In this document: positions 1 to 8,657 of the stretch, one piece after another
Position numbering within the stretch: position 1 is the stretch's first letter
How the letters are laid out: the number at the start of each line of letters is the position of its first letter
Source of the DNA: Oceanispirochaeta sp963676905
Lineage (GTDB): Bacteria; Spirochaetota; Spirochaetia; DSM-2461
Assembly: GCA_963676905.2 (NCBI GenBank)
Contig: CAXXVE010000001.1
Coordinates: forward strand, 2,046,001-2,110,000
DNA: 64,000 nt
Direction: 5' to 3'
Position numbers and translations under genes: made by a program
Notes under the pieces: generated by a model
Database searches by the model: none
What the model saw: only the letters and a program-made list of their open reading frames with translations
Told to the model about the DNA's origin: nothing

Positions 1-2
1 TC

Positions 3-671
3 CACAATGACGGAAAGACCCCTGATTTCCCTGTTATGGAGAATCTGACCGGGGATATTGTGGAGAAATCACCAGAGGATTCGGAGAGGATCATCCGGAC
101 ACTGGCACTCAATCCGCCGGATTACAGAGGTTGTTCCCCGGATCTGGTCCGCCTCTATTTCAGCCGTGCCCTGGCCCATCTGGTCACGGCGGCCGAGATG
201 ATGCATCTTCAGGACCATCCCCGTCTGGCATGCCTTTTTTCCGCTTTACGGGGAGATACTGAGGACTGGGACCTTGAGGACTTTAACTCCTTTCTCAGTG
301 ATATTGCCGGCTTCTTTTCATCCATGAAGACTGTGGATAATCCCGTTATCGGGAGTGTTATCGAATATCTCCATATCCACTATGCCGATCCTCTGACTCT
401 GGCGGAAGTGGCGGAGAACTTTCAGGTGCATCCCTCTTATCTGAGCCGTCTGTTTACCAGAGAGGCGGGGACAGGATTTGCCCGGTACCTGGCAGAGGTC
501 CGGATAAAGGCAGCTGTTAAACTGATGGACACAAAGGCCTACAGGGTTTCCGAGCTTGCTGAACTTGTGGGGATTTCACAGCCCGAAACCTTCTGCCGTG
601 TATTCAAGCGGGTCATGGGAATGAGCCCCAGCAGCTACGTTCAAAGCCGGGGTAAAAAACTGACGGATTAA
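3..671 (+). CDS. AraC-family transcriptional regulator (5' end cut by the window edge)
   Basis: The reading frame is open to the left edge (first full codon at base 3), so the ATG at 36 is probably internal and the start lies outside the window. The last ~105 residues form an AraC/XylS DNA-binding domain with two helix-turn-helices: the first around VAENFQVHPSYLSRLF, the second around ELAELVGISQPETFCRVFKR, followed by the usual MSPSSYVQ ending. The visible N-terminal part is alpha-helical and not recognisable as a known ligand domain. It sits 75 bases upstream of a tricarboxylate transporter operon on the same strand, so it is a likely local regulator of that operon (inference from position). 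Confidence 0.85.
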   Translation, partial: HNDGKTPDFPVMENLTGDIVEKSPEDSERIIRTLALNPPDYRGCSPDLVRLYFSRALAHLVTAAEMMHLQDHPRLACLFSALRGDTEDWDLEDFNSFLSDIAGFFSSMKTVDNPVIGSVIEYLHIHYADPLTLAEVAENFQVHPSYLSRLFTREAGTGFARYLAEVRIKAAVKLMDTKAYRVSELAELVGISQPETFCRVFKRVMGMSPSSYVQSRGKKLTD

Positions 672-746
672 GTAAAATAGCGTCATAGACAGCTCATCTG
701 AAGGGTCATATCATAAATCAAAATTCAATATTCACAGGAGAATAAT

Positions 747-1691
747 GTGAAAAAAATTATAACTTTGCTGTCTGTTCTTGCTGTTCTGACAACCGCTGTT
801 TTCGCGGAAGGAACACAGGATGCTGCAGCTTACCCCTCAAAAAGTATCAACCTGATAGTTCCCTTCTCAGCGGGAGGCGGAACCGACGCTGTTGCCAGAG
901 CTATGGCTAAATCCGCTGAGAAATACCTCGGCCAGTCCATCGTTGTCCTGAACAAGACAGGAGGCTCCGGAGCTGTGGGAATGACAGCCGGTGCTACTTC
1001 CACACCCGACGGCTACACAGTAACCATGATTACAAGAGAGATTGTCTCTCTGCCCCTTATGGGACTGGCTCAGATCACTCCCGATGACTTTGATCTGATC
1101 AGACTCGCCAATATGGACCCTGCTCTTCTCTGTGTGAAAGAAGACTCCCCCTATGAAAACATTCAGCAGCTTGTAGAAGATGCCAGAGCCAACGAGGGAA
1201 GCATCCGCTTTGCCAGTACTGCAAAACCCAACTTCTACATCCTCGCCCTTGAAAACAATCAGGGCATCAAATTCAACCAGATTCCCTTCAACGGCGCTGC
1301 AGAGGCAATTCCCTCTGTCATCGGAGGCCATACAGATTTCACAGTTGCCGGTCCCGGAGAACTGATCGCACAGATCGAAGGCAAGCAGCTCCGCCCCCTG
1401 GCCATCATGGCTCCCGAACGCATCAAGGCCCTCTCCGATGTCCCCACATTCAAGGAAGAGGGATATGATGTTGTATCCGGAACATGGAGAGGTCTTGCGG
1501 TTCCCAAAGACACTCCTGAAGCTGTGAAAACAAAGCTTGAAGATGCTTTTGCCAAGGCCATTGCAGACCCCGACTTCATATCCTTCATGGAAAATGCCAA
1601 ACTCGGTATCTACGATCTGAGCAGTGAGGATTTCCGCGAGTACATCAATTCTGATACAGCTGTCATTACCGACATCGTTTCAAAACTGTAA
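747..1691 (+). CDS. tctC: Tripartite tricarboxylate transporter substrate-binding protein (TctC family)
   Basis: Periplasmic solute receptor that delivers a carboxylate to the TctAB membrane unit. The start is a GTG at 747 preceded by CAGGAG. An N-terminal signal peptide (KKIITLLSVLAVLTTAVFA) precedes a mature end AEGTQD typical of spirochaete binding proteins. Family hallmarks are YPSKSINLIVPFSAGGGTDAVAR near the N-terminus and the PAVIGGH-like segment PSVIGGHTDF in the middle. The 314-residue length is normal for the family. The substrate cannot be read from sequence; citrate, tartrate and aromatic acids are all known for homologues. It is followed by a strong intergenic hairpin and then tctB and tctA. 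Confidence 0.9.
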   Translation: MKKIITLLSVLAVLTTAVFAEGTQDAAAYPSKSINLIVPFSAGGGTDAVARAMAKSAEKYLGQSIVVLNKTGGSGAVGMTAGATSTPDGYTVTMITREIVSLPLMGLAQITPDDFDLIRLANMDPALLCVKEDSPYENIQQLVEDARANEGSIRFASTAKPNFYILALENNQGIKFNQIPFNGAAEAIPSVIGGHTDFTVAGPGELIAQIEGKQLRPLAIMAPERIKALSDVPTFKEEGYDVVSGTWRGLAVPKDTPEAVKTKLEDAFAKAIADPDFISFMENAKLGIYDLSSEDFREYINSDTAVITDIVSKL

Positions 1692-1702
1692 TTTATCTGC
1701 TG

Positions 1703-1722
1703 CCCCGGTAGAAATACCGGGG
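1703..1722 (+). promoter_or_regulatory. Perfect intergenic stem-loop between tctC and tctB
   Basis: CCCCGGTA, GAAA, TACCGGGG: an 8-bp perfect stem closed by a GNRA-type tetraloop, followed by TCTTTTAG. It lies 11 bases after the tctC stop codon. Such elements after a binding-protein gene usually stabilise the upstream mRNA or partly terminate transcription, giving more receptor than permease. The poly-U tract is short, so full termination is unlikely. Confidence 0.7.
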
Positions 1723-1740
1723 TCTTTTAGGATTTCCATT

Positions 1741-2232
1741 ATGAAAAATATTTTGAAAAAAACAGATTTCTGGGTAGGGCTTATCTCTCTTGTTCTGGGG
1801 TTCTTTGTCTTTTCAGTAACTTTTACTTTCAAGCAGACCCTGATCACCGATAATTTCCTGGGTGCTACTTTTTTTCCCAGAATTATATCTGTTGTTATGA
1901 TGCTTCTTTCAATTTCTCTACTCTGGTCAACATTGGCAGCGGTAAAGAGTTCTTCTGATGATGACTCTGCCGGAAATAACAGTACTGCCTTTTCTATGGA
2001 AAGAATGAAGAGGCCCTTCATAGTTATCATCTGCCTTGCCATCTACTACTTCCTGCTGAGATTGAGTGGTTTCTGTATCACCTCAACCCTTCTGTTCTGG
2101 GCCATGCTTTTTGTCATCAAGGCGGACAAGAAGAAATACTATGTCATTGCCCCTGTCTTTGTGGTCATTGTCTACGCAGTGTTCCGCTATCTCTTTCTCG
2201 TTCAGCTTCCCACGGGAATCGTCGGTTTTTAG
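1741..2232 (+). CDS. tctB: Tripartite tricarboxylate transporter small membrane subunit (TctB family)
   Basis: Small integral membrane subunit of the TTT transporter, 163 residues. I place the start at the ATG at 1741, preceded by AGGA at 1729-1732; a longer frame reaches back into tctC but has no support. Four hydrophobic segments are visible: around FWVGLISLVLGFFVFSV, FFPRIISVVMMLLSISLLW, PFIVIICLAIYYFLL and VIAPVFVVIVYAVFRYLF. The motif TLLFWAMLFVIK between them fits the family. The tctA start follows the stop by 8 bases, so the two are translated together. Confidence 0.85.
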   Translation: MKNILKKTDFWVGLISLVLGFFVFSVTFTFKQTLITDNFLGATFFPRIISVVMMLLSISLLWSTLAAVKSSSDDDSAGNNSTAFSMERMKRPFIVIICLAIYYFLLRLSGFCITSTLLFWAMLFVIKADKKKYYVIAPVFVVIVYAVFRYLFLVQLPTGIVGF

Positions 2233-2240
2233 GAGTTATT

Positions 2241-3725
2241 ATGTTTCATTTACTGATGCAGGGATTTCAATCCGTGTTTACGATCCAGATTTTCCCGCTT
2301 TTGGTACTGGGAGTTACCGGAGGAATCGTTATCGGATCATTGCCGGGCCTTACGGCAACAATGGGAGTTGCTATTCTGCTCCCTTTTACATTCGGAATGT
2401 CTCCAACCGCAGCACTGGTCATGCTTGTCGGTATCTATATAGGAGCCATCTATGGAGGCTCCATCGCCGCAATTCTTCTACGGACACCGGGAACCCCCGC
2501 CGCCGCGGCGACTGTGAACGACGGAAATGCCCTCGTGCGGGATGGGAAAGCCGGAGTGGCGCTCAGTATGTCCGCCATCGCCAGTTTTACAGGTGGCCTG
2601 GTCAGCACGATCATGCTGATTACTCTATCCCCCCTCCTCGCTAAATTTGCGTTGCGCTTCAGCGCTCCCGAGTACTTTATGCTTGCCATTTTCGGTCTGA
2701 CCATAATTGCATCGATCTCTTCAAAAAATATCGTGAAAGGGTTTATCGGAGGGTTCTTCGGACTCTTCCTGGCCACCGTCGGGATGGACCCTGTAACCGG
2801 TTTTCCCCGTTTTACATTCGGAAACATCCAGATGCTCAACGGCCTGTCCATTATTCCGGTTCTTATTGGTCTTTTTGCCGTCGCTGAGGCCCTGATTCAA
2901 CTTGAAGACATTCTGAAAAAGCAGGAGAGCAGTTCCAAAGTAACCAATCGCAAGCTGGTATCCTTCAGGGATGTCCTGAAGGTCTCTCCCACCATGGTCA
3001 AGTCGGCATTTATGGGAACACTCATTGGATGTATTCCAGGGGCTGGTGCCGATATTGCCGCCTTTATCTCATACAATGAGGCCAAGCGGAGTTCTAAGAC
3101 TCCCGAGAAGTTCGGAACGGGCCATCTGCCTGGAATTGCTGCTCCTGAAGCGGGAAACAACGGTGTTACAGGAGGGGCTCTTGTTCCTCTGCTGACTCTA
3201 GGTGTTCCGGGCGATGCTGTTGCGGCAATCCTTTTGGGAGCTCTGATCATTCAGGGAATCGCACCGGGGCCCATGCTCTTTGAGAAAAATCCGGAGATTG
3301 TCTACGGCCTGTTCAGTTCCATGCTCATCGGAAATATTCTGATGCTTGTGATCGGACTGACCTGTATCCGTTTTTTCTCAAGGATCGTGGATATTCCCAA
3401 GAAGCTTATTGTTCCCATGATTTTGATTCTCTCGGTGGTCGGTTCCTTTGCCATCAACAACAACCTCTTTGATGTTCTTGTGACTCTTGTTTTCGGCGTT
3501 ATCGGCTACTTCCTGGTCAAGGCCGAGATTCCCCAGTCACCCATTGTGCTGGCCCTGATTCTTGGCCCCATGGCCGAGAGTAATCTGAGAAAGTCCATCC
3601 TCATGTATGAGGGGAGCTGGAGCTTCCTCTATACCCGGCCCATTACCATCGCCTTTATTGTGCTTTCCGTATTTTCTCTGGTGACTTCCATGAGAATGAA
3701 GAAAAAACAGTCCGTCACTGGCTGA
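2241..3725 (+). CDS. tctA: Tripartite tricarboxylate transporter large membrane subunit (TctA family)
   Basis: The main translocating subunit of the TTT transporter, 494 residues, with about 12 membrane segments. Diagnostic motifs are GSLPGLTATMGVAILLPFTFGM near the N-terminus, the IYGGSIAAILLRTPGTPAAAAT loop, and IPGAGADIAAFISYNEAKR with LGVPGDAVAAILLGALIIQGI in the second repeat. The RBS AGGAG lies just after the tctB stop. The gene ends 11 bases before the convergent end of the RecQ-like gene, with no clear terminator between them. Confidence 0.92.
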   Translation: MFHLLMQGFQSVFTIQIFPLLVLGVTGGIVIGSLPGLTATMGVAILLPFTFGMSPTAALVMLVGIYIGAIYGGSIAAILLRTPGTPAAAATVNDGNALVRDGKAGVALSMSAIASFTGGLVSTIMLITLSPLLAKFALRFSAPEYFMLAIFGLTIIASISSKNIVKGFIGGFFGLFLATVGMDPVTGFPRFTFGNIQMLNGLSIIPVLIGLFAVAEALIQLEDILKKQESSSKVTNRKLVSFRDVLKVSPTMVKSAFMGTLIGCIPGAGADIAAFISYNEAKRSSKTPEKFGTGHLPGIAAPEAGNNGVTGGALVPLLTLGVPGDAVAAILLGALIIQGIAPGPMLFEKNPEIVYGLFSSMLIGNILMLVIGLTCIRFFSRIVDIPKKLIVPMILILSVVGSFAINNNLFDVLVTLVFGVIGYFLVKAEIPQSPIVLALILGPMAESNLRKSILMYEGSWSFLYTRPITIAFIVLSVFSLVTSMRMKKKQSVTG

Positions 3726-3736
3726 CGGATGAATCC

Positions 3737-5284
3737 TCAGCAGCCTCTCCGCTTTCCTGCCCGGGAGTTCCGGGAGGCTGCCTGTTTTCTGATTCTCCCT
3801 CCTGATGTAAGAATCACTCCGGACCTTGTCTTTTTAATCACACCCAGACTCTCCAATCCCCTGATCATCTCCTTCACATCATCGGGATCATTCTTTGTCA
3901 GAATGCCGAACTCCGGGCAGCGGTGGTAGAAAGCCTGCCTTATCTCCCGGCTGTGCCTTCCCAGTAGAAACTGCGACAGCAGAGCTGATGTAAAACGTCT
4001 GCTGTAGCGGCGGATGAGATCCTGAAGGACAGGCTGCAGCGGGTCCTCCCGCAGAACTTCATCCCGGCAGACATCACAGCTGTCGCAGTCCTCGGGTTCC
4101 GCATCCAGTATGGACAGCAGGGACTCCCTCCGGCAGGTACTTCGATCTTCCGCAAAGGACAGAAGCTTCTCATAGCGGCGGCGCTGCTCACTGTTCAGAT
4201 TGTTACTCTCCCTCTCCCTGTCTTCAGGGTGGTAGAGGAGAATCGCCCGGCAGGGCTGACGGTCCCGTCCGGCGCGGCCCGACTCCTGAAGATAGGCTTC
4301 CACCGAGGAGGGGAGGGTGTAGTGGAGCACCGTCCGTATTCCACTTTTATCCATGCCCAAACCGTACGCACAGGTTGCCGTCAGTATGCCGTCTTCAGAG
4401 TCTAAAAACCATTTTTCAAGATCACCGCGGATCTCTTTTGACAGCCCCGCATGGTAGAAGCGGATCTCATTATCCCTCAGGCGCTGCCTCAGATAGAGGG
4501 CGCACTGCTCAGTCTGCCTTCTTGTGGTGCAGAAAATGATGGCCGGCCGTTCTATCCGTGGGATCAGCTCCGTCAGGGCCGCCATCCGGGAGAGTACCGG
4601 GCGGACCTCATAGTGGATATTCACACGGTCTGGGTTGGCCATGACAAGGTTGAAGCTGAGGTCCGAGAAGAGGATGGATTTGATCTTATTCAGAATCAGG
4701 GGGCTGGCAGTCGCGGTAAAAGCGGTTATCTGTTCCATACCCAGTTCCGGGAGTATCCTGCCCATCTCAAGGCAGGTGGGGCGGAAGCTCTCTCCCCACT
4801 CAGGGATTGTGTGCACCTCGTCCAGAACCATATGGCTGACCCTGATACCCCTGAGTCTCTTTCGGACATCCGGTAGAATCAGCATCTCCGGCCCGGTGAG
4901 CAGCATATCAAGCTCTCCTGTCTCCGCCCTCTGCCAGAGCGTCTCCTTCTCCTTCTGGCTCATCCCCCCTTTCAGGACGGCTCCTGTCATACCCGCCTCC
5001 TCCACCCGGCGCAGCTGGTCGGCCATCAGACCCAGCAGGGGGAAGACCACAATGGTCAGCCCCTCAAGGAGGCAGGCAGGGAGCATAAAGCAGAGGCTTT
5101 TTCCCGCACCTGTGGGGAGGAGTACCACCTGATGGGGCGGGGCTTCGGCCTGCTCCTCCTCACCGAAGAGTCCGGCCCGGCGGAGGATGTTGGTGATTAC
5201 AAGGCGCTGGTAGGGGAAGAGATAGGATATGCCGAAGCGTTCTTCGGCGGTCAGGGTCAGGAGGTCAGGATTTTCTTCAGTCAT
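3737..5284 (-). CDS. recQ: RecQ-family ATP-dependent DNA helicase
   Basis: 3'-5' DNA helicase of superfamily 2, 515 residues, shorter than E. coli RecQ (about 610). Visible parts: Walker A as LLPTGAGKSLCFMLP, the DEVH box followed by IPEWGESFRP (canonical RecQ has DEAHCISQWGHDFRP), motif III FTATA, motif VI QESGRAGRDRQ. A zinc-binding region with Cys-rich CDSCDVC and a winged-helix-like tail follow. There is no HRDC domain. It lies 51 bases downstream of the fliM-fliG fusion on the same strand and may be its co-transcribed last gene, though a functional link is not evident. Confidence 0.88.
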   Translation of the reverse strand: MTEENPDLLTLTAEERFGISYLFPYQRLVITNILRRAGLFGEEEQAEAPPHQVVLLPTGAGKSLCFMLPACLLEGLTIVVFPLLGLMADQLRRVEEAGMTGAVLKGGMSQKEKETLWQRAETGELDMLLTGPEMLILPDVRKRLRGIRVSHMVLDEVHTIPEWGESFRPTCLEMGRILPELGMEQITAFTATASPLILNKIKSILFSDLSFNLVMANPDRVNIHYEVRPVLSRMAALTELIPRIERPAIIFCTTRRQTEQCALYLRQRLRDNEIRFYHAGLSKEIRGDLEKWFLDSEDGILTATCAYGLGMDKSGIRTVLHYTLPSSVEAYLQESGRAGRDRQPCRAILLYHPEDRERESNNLNSEQRRRYEKLLSFAEDRSTCRRESLLSILDAEPEDCDSCDVCRDEVLREDPLQPVLQDLIRRYSRRFTSALLSQFLLGRHSREIRQAFYHRCPEFGILTKNDPDDVKEMIRGLESLGVIKKTRSGVILTSGGRIRKQAASRNSRAGKRRGC

Positions 5285-5335
5285 ACATGACTAAGGAGAA
5301 GAACCTTTTTTGCGATTCAATTCCCCTTAATCGGA

Positions 5336-7153
5336 TTAAACAGGAAATGGCGTTGATGTACCGTTTCCGTCACGGAACTCTTTTTCATCAAGAAAGATGA
5401 GGCCGGCTTTTTCCATCTCCCTGACAAGGGAAATCACCCTGTGCTGTGCCTCCTCCATCATTCCCAGTCTGTAGGGTCTCCCTGAGTCAATTATAGGTTT
5501 CAGTTTTTGCAGAGCCTCTTCGGGCAACTTTGCCAGGATACGCTCTTTAATCCCGTTATTCAGGGGTTTTAATCCCAACGCCAGATCTTGGGGATCTGCT
5601 TTTCTTGCGACCAGGGCAAGGGAATCCTCTGTCAGAATAACAAGGTCTTCCATAACGAACATGTTCTCCTTCAGCAGTACCGCTGTGTCAGGATGGTTCT
5701 GTTCCAGATGCGCCATAACCGAGGCTTCAAGACTTCGGCGGCTGTACTGCAGTATCTCTGCAGTCTTAAGTATGCCGGATGATTTATTACTTCCTCTACC
5801 CTCATAGTTCCGTATTCCCCGATTAAGGTAATCTGAAATCAGAGCAGAAACCCGCGGTTCTACCAGGTCCATGGAGCTGACTCTTTCACACAGTTCAGAT
5901 TGCTCCAGAGAATCGAATCTTTCAAGATATACTGCGGCGATGGGGGCGGGGAGGAGAGACAGGAGCAGGGCGTTCAGCTGGTATGGTTCTGGGCTTAAAA
6001 GATCATATATGAACTCAAAATCTCCAGGGGTGATGAACTCAAAATTTCCCGCATCAGGGGAAGTGGAAGTTTCATTCAGCAGAATCTGATCATTTAACAG
6101 ATCCTGGCCCAAGTTCAGTTCTTCAATTTTTCTGCCCAGGGTCTGGCTCAAGTTATCGATTTTTGAAGTGAGCCTATCCAGCTTGTCTCCACTGGAGTCT
6201 TCTCTTTTTCCAGTCATCAAATTTTTCAGTGTAATGGTGCCGGCAGTCTGTTTTCTTAAAATGTTAAATCCCTTCAACCCCTTCAGGGCTTCCAGTTTTT
6301 CAATCCTCCTTCCCCCCCATTTCAGATAGGCTTCGTTATCATCAAGCCCTTCGACGGCTATCAGATCCCCTTTCTTCATGGTGAGAAGGCCTACCAGACT
6401 GATTTCACCGCAATCGCATTCGATATTTCCGGGAATTTTCACCTTGTTGAATTCCGGTCTGGTCATGTTCTGCATGTCCCTGTCCCGGTGTCCGAAGTAA
6501 AATGCCGGTGAGAGTCTGTCCATGATGGGTTCCATAAACAGGTATGGTATGCAGAGCTCCATTTTGTGTTTTTCACCAAAGAAGCTTACTTCCCAGGTCA
6601 TAAGGACAATCATCTCTGTGGGCGGAAGAATCTGCGTGAAAAGTATGTTGTGTTCCAGACCCTTCACAAAGAATGGAAAATCGCTTGTTTTTTCCCATGC
6701 AGCGTTTAATGGTGCCAGAATCTCTGAAATGATCCCTTCCATCAATTTTGTGCTCAGACCGCTGAAGCCTTTGAATACTCCTGCATCAGCTTCCTGCTGA
6801 CCATAGCTTCGGGCCTGCATCAAATAGGTCAACCGATTGTCCAGAGTTAGAAGAGCTGAGCTGCGGATTTTTCTGTTACCAAGTATGGCGAAGGTCGCAG
6901 GATTCTCCTGCGGATAGTTGGAAGTGAACTCTTCATAAGTACACTGATCTACCGAAAAAAGATGCAGTTCTGTCTTCTGGCGAAACATAGCGGAGAGTTT
7001 CACCGTCGCAAGACGGGCAAAGTTATCATGTATCACAGCCATGGACCTGATCTGATCTTTGGAGAATTTGTCAGGGCGCCGGAAGTCCATTACTACTACC
7101 CGGGGATCTCCGCTGCGATTTTTGTATCCGGGGAGAAAGTTGATTTCACCCAT
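5336..7153 (-). CDS. FliM-FliG fusion flagellar switch protein
   Basis: A 605-residue protein combining two switch components. Residues ~15-225 are a FliM core (MDFRRPDKFSKDQIRSMAVI, then HDNFARL). Residues ~238-301 are a SpoA/FliN-like domain (IPGNIECDCGEISLVGLLTM). Residues ~315-360 are a charged, probably coiled-coil linker. Residues ~380-475 and ~485-589 match FliG middle and C-terminal domains (MFVMEDLVILTEDSL, DLALGLK, EEAQHRVISLVREMEKAG). The FliG N-terminal FliF-binding domain is absent, as is the FliM N-terminal EIDxLL CheY-binding peptide. I chose the ATG at 7153 because AGGAG lies 6 bases upstream; an in-frame ATG at 7198 has no RBS and overlaps fliN by 53 bases. It overlaps fliN by 8 bases. 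Domain calls are from recognition of family motifs. Confidence 0.85.
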   Translation of the reverse strand: MGEINFLPGYKNRSGDPRVVVMDFRRPDKFSKDQIRSMAVIHDNFARLATVKLSAMFRQKTELHLFSVDQCTYEEFTSNYPQENPATFAILGNRKIRSSALLTLDNRLTYLMQARSYGQQEADAGVFKGFSGLSTKLMEGIISEILAPLNAAWEKTSDFPFFVKGLEHNILFTQILPPTEMIVLMTWEVSFFGEKHKMELCIPYLFMEPIMDRLSPAFYFGHRDRDMQNMTRPEFNKVKIPGNIECDCGEISLVGLLTMKKGDLIAVEGLDDNEAYLKWGGRRIEKLEALKGLKGFNILRKQTAGTITLKNLMTGKREDSSGDKLDRLTSKIDNLSQTLGRKIEELNLGQDLLNDQILLNETSTSPDAGNFEFITPGDFEFIYDLLSPEPYQLNALLLSLLPAPIAAVYLERFDSLEQSELCERVSSMDLVEPRVSALISDYLNRGIRNYEGRGSNKSSGILKTAEILQYSRRSLEASVMAHLEQNHPDTAVLLKENMFVMEDLVILTEDSLALVARKADPQDLALGLKPLNNGIKERILAKLPEEALQKLKPIIDSGRPYRLGMMEEAQHRVISLVREMEKAGLIFLDEKEFRDGNGTSTPFPV

Positions 7154-7388
7154 CCTGTTCTCCTGCCAAAGCTGTAATTCTGATTCCGAAATTCTCATCG
7201 ATAATCACGACTTCACCGATGGCTACTGTTTCGCCGGATGCCTGCAGTTTCACAGGCTCTCCCGCATAAGAGTCCAGCTCAACAATGCTACCAGCTTTCA
7301 GAGAAGCAAAGTCTTCCAGAGTCATTCCGGTTTCCCCCAGAACAACCTGAACAGGGACTTTTACTTTTTCAACAGGGCTCAGTTTCAT
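7146..7388 (-). CDS. fliN: FliN/SpoA-domain flagellar switch protein
   Basis: An 80-residue protein consisting of a single SpoA (FliN C-terminal) domain. Signatures are VPVQVVLGETGMTLEDFASL, LKAGSIVELDSYAGEPVKL and GEVVIIDENFGIRITAL, which match the canonical FliN pattern closely. The usual acidic N-terminal extension of FliN is missing. It overlaps the upstream SpoA gene by 4 bases (ATGA) and the downstream fliM-fliG fusion by 8 bases, so the three are translationally coupled. FliN normally forms the base of the C-ring with FliM in a 3:1 ratio and binds CheY or FliH. Confidence 0.88.
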   Translation of the reverse strand: MKLSPVEKVKVPVQVVLGETGMTLEDFASLKAGSIVELDSYAGEPVKLQASGETVAIGEVVIIDENFGIRITALAGEQDG

Positions 7389-7627
7389 GATTTTCCTCCA
7401 GCTGTTTCGATGATTTTAAGGTAATGTTTACCCTTTTTTTTTATCAGTTTGCCTCTGGCAATGGTTACTCCCTGAACTTCCAGCTCAAAGCGCGGATCCT
7501 TTATACCGGTGAGACTCCCTGTGTCCTGTATCTCAGCCAGATCTGCAGGGCTAAGGTTATTCCTCTTCAGTATTAGGGCAGGGCGGATCATTATTTTTCC
7601 TCCCTTGGGAATTTCATTTGTGTTCAT
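7385..7627 (-). CDS. Second small SpoA/FliN-like protein
   Basis: An 80-residue protein that reads as a divergent SpoA fold: IMIRPALILKRNNLSPADLA, a GSLTGI turn, FELEVQGVTIARGKLIKKKG and a final LKIIET strand. The start is the ATG at 7627 with ACAGGAG five bases upstream; a longer frame to 7723 lacks any RBS. Together with the following FliN it could form a SpoA1-SpoA2 heterodimer, as seen between parts of SctQ/HrcQ in injectisomes (family knowledge). First gene of the switch module; the 125 bases before it must hold the promoter unless transcription continues from the AraC gene upstream. Confidence 0.75.
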   Translation of the reverse strand: MNTNEIPKGGKIMIRPALILKRNNLSPADLAEIQDTGSLTGIKDPRFELEVQGVTIARGKLIKKKGKHYLKIIETAGGKS

Positions 7628-7752
7628 GGCTGCTCCTGTAATATGTTCTGCTTTTATTCTCATACACAGAAGGATTGAGGCGCTTACACTATCTTGAATA
7701 TTCAAGCATAGAAATCTGAACAATTTTTACATTCTGATTCAGGAGCAGGAGA

Positions 7753-8586
7753 TTACGAACGGATGCTATTTCTATACTCTCCCGGTGTTTTGGCCATTGC
7801 CCTTTTAAACATGCGGTTGAAGAAGGATAAATTATTATAGCCCACAGAAAATGCGATTTCAGTTATAGATAGATCACTGCTTTTCAGCAGAAGACAGGCC
7901 TTTTCAATTCGGATCTGATTCAGGTAGCTGAAGATTGTCGTTCCGGTCTTTTCTTTGAAACTTCTTGAAAGGTAGGAGGCATTCAGGGCACAGCGTGAAG
8001 CCATTTCGTCCAGACATAAGGGATGGTCAAAATGGTTCTGTATATGGTCTGCCAGATCTTCAATGCTCCAGACCCCGGGTCTCTCTTTATTGGATGCCGA
8101 TAGGGATAATTCATTCATAGACGGAAGATTCTTCATCTTTATAATCAGGCTTAAGAGTGCCATCTCCCGATCCAGCATTTCCGATGCTGTGGAGCCTCCC
8201 GCTGCCGCCAGGCTGAATAAATACCTGAAGTTGTCTACTGCCCGTTCATTGGGAATCGGGAAGAATCTGTCCTCGCTGTATCCGGAACCGGACAGTTCTA
8301 CAGGTTTTCCAGGAGCCTTTAAATAGAGGGGGTTCAGAAGGAGGGTGAGAAAAGCGTCTTCTGTCAGATCAAGGGTCTGATATCCCGCACTTATTTGAAG
8401 GTGATGAGTGGAAGGAGCCAGGATTATCATTGGGGCCTTACTGTTCTCCTGCCTGCTTTTTGTTCTGATTTTACAAGGGATTGGCAGGAGATACAGAGTT
8501 ACACCGGTAAGGTGCCGGTCGTGAGGTGATGTACCGGGGAGAACCTCTGCATTGGCGTTCAGATCCGTTTTTGACGGTCCGTTCAT
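7753..8586 (-). CDS. AraC-family transcriptional regulator
   Basis: A 277-residue regulator. The C-terminal ~100 residues are an AraC/XylS domain: helix-turn-helix one around LDEMASRCALNASYLSRSFK, helix-turn-helix two around ITEIAFSVGYNNLSFFNRMFKR, ending KTPGEYR. The N-terminal part (residues ~25-150) looks like a cupin-type effector domain but I cannot name a ligand. It precedes the switch-module genes on the same strand by 125 bases and follows the sulfate transporter by 71 bases, so it could regulate either. No RBS stands out; the start is the first ATG of the frame. Confidence 0.85.
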   Translation of the reverse strand: MNGPSKTDLNANAEVLPGTSPHDRHLTGVTLYLLPIPCKIRTKSRQENSKAPMIILAPSTHHLQISAGYQTLDLTEDAFLTLLLNPLYLKAPGKPVELSGSGYSEDRFFPIPNERAVDNFRYLFSLAAAGGSTASEMLDREMALLSLIIKMKNLPSMNELSLSASNKERPGVWSIEDLADHIQNHFDHPLCLDEMASRCALNASYLSRSFKEKTGTTIFSYLNQIRIEKACLLLKSSDLSITEIAFSVGYNNLSFFNRMFKRAMAKTPGEYRNSIRS

Positions 8587-8657
8587 AAAACTATTGTATA
8601 CTAATCGACAGAGGGACGCTTCTACTATTTTTACTTATGATTCATTTTATACCCACA

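Noticed and set aside
7154..7198. Upstream in-frame ATG at 7198 for the FliM-FliG fusion, giving a faintly EIDxLL-like start
   Set aside because: It has no RBS and overlaps fliN by 53 bases, while the ATG at 7153 has a good AGGAG. Kept only as an alternative.
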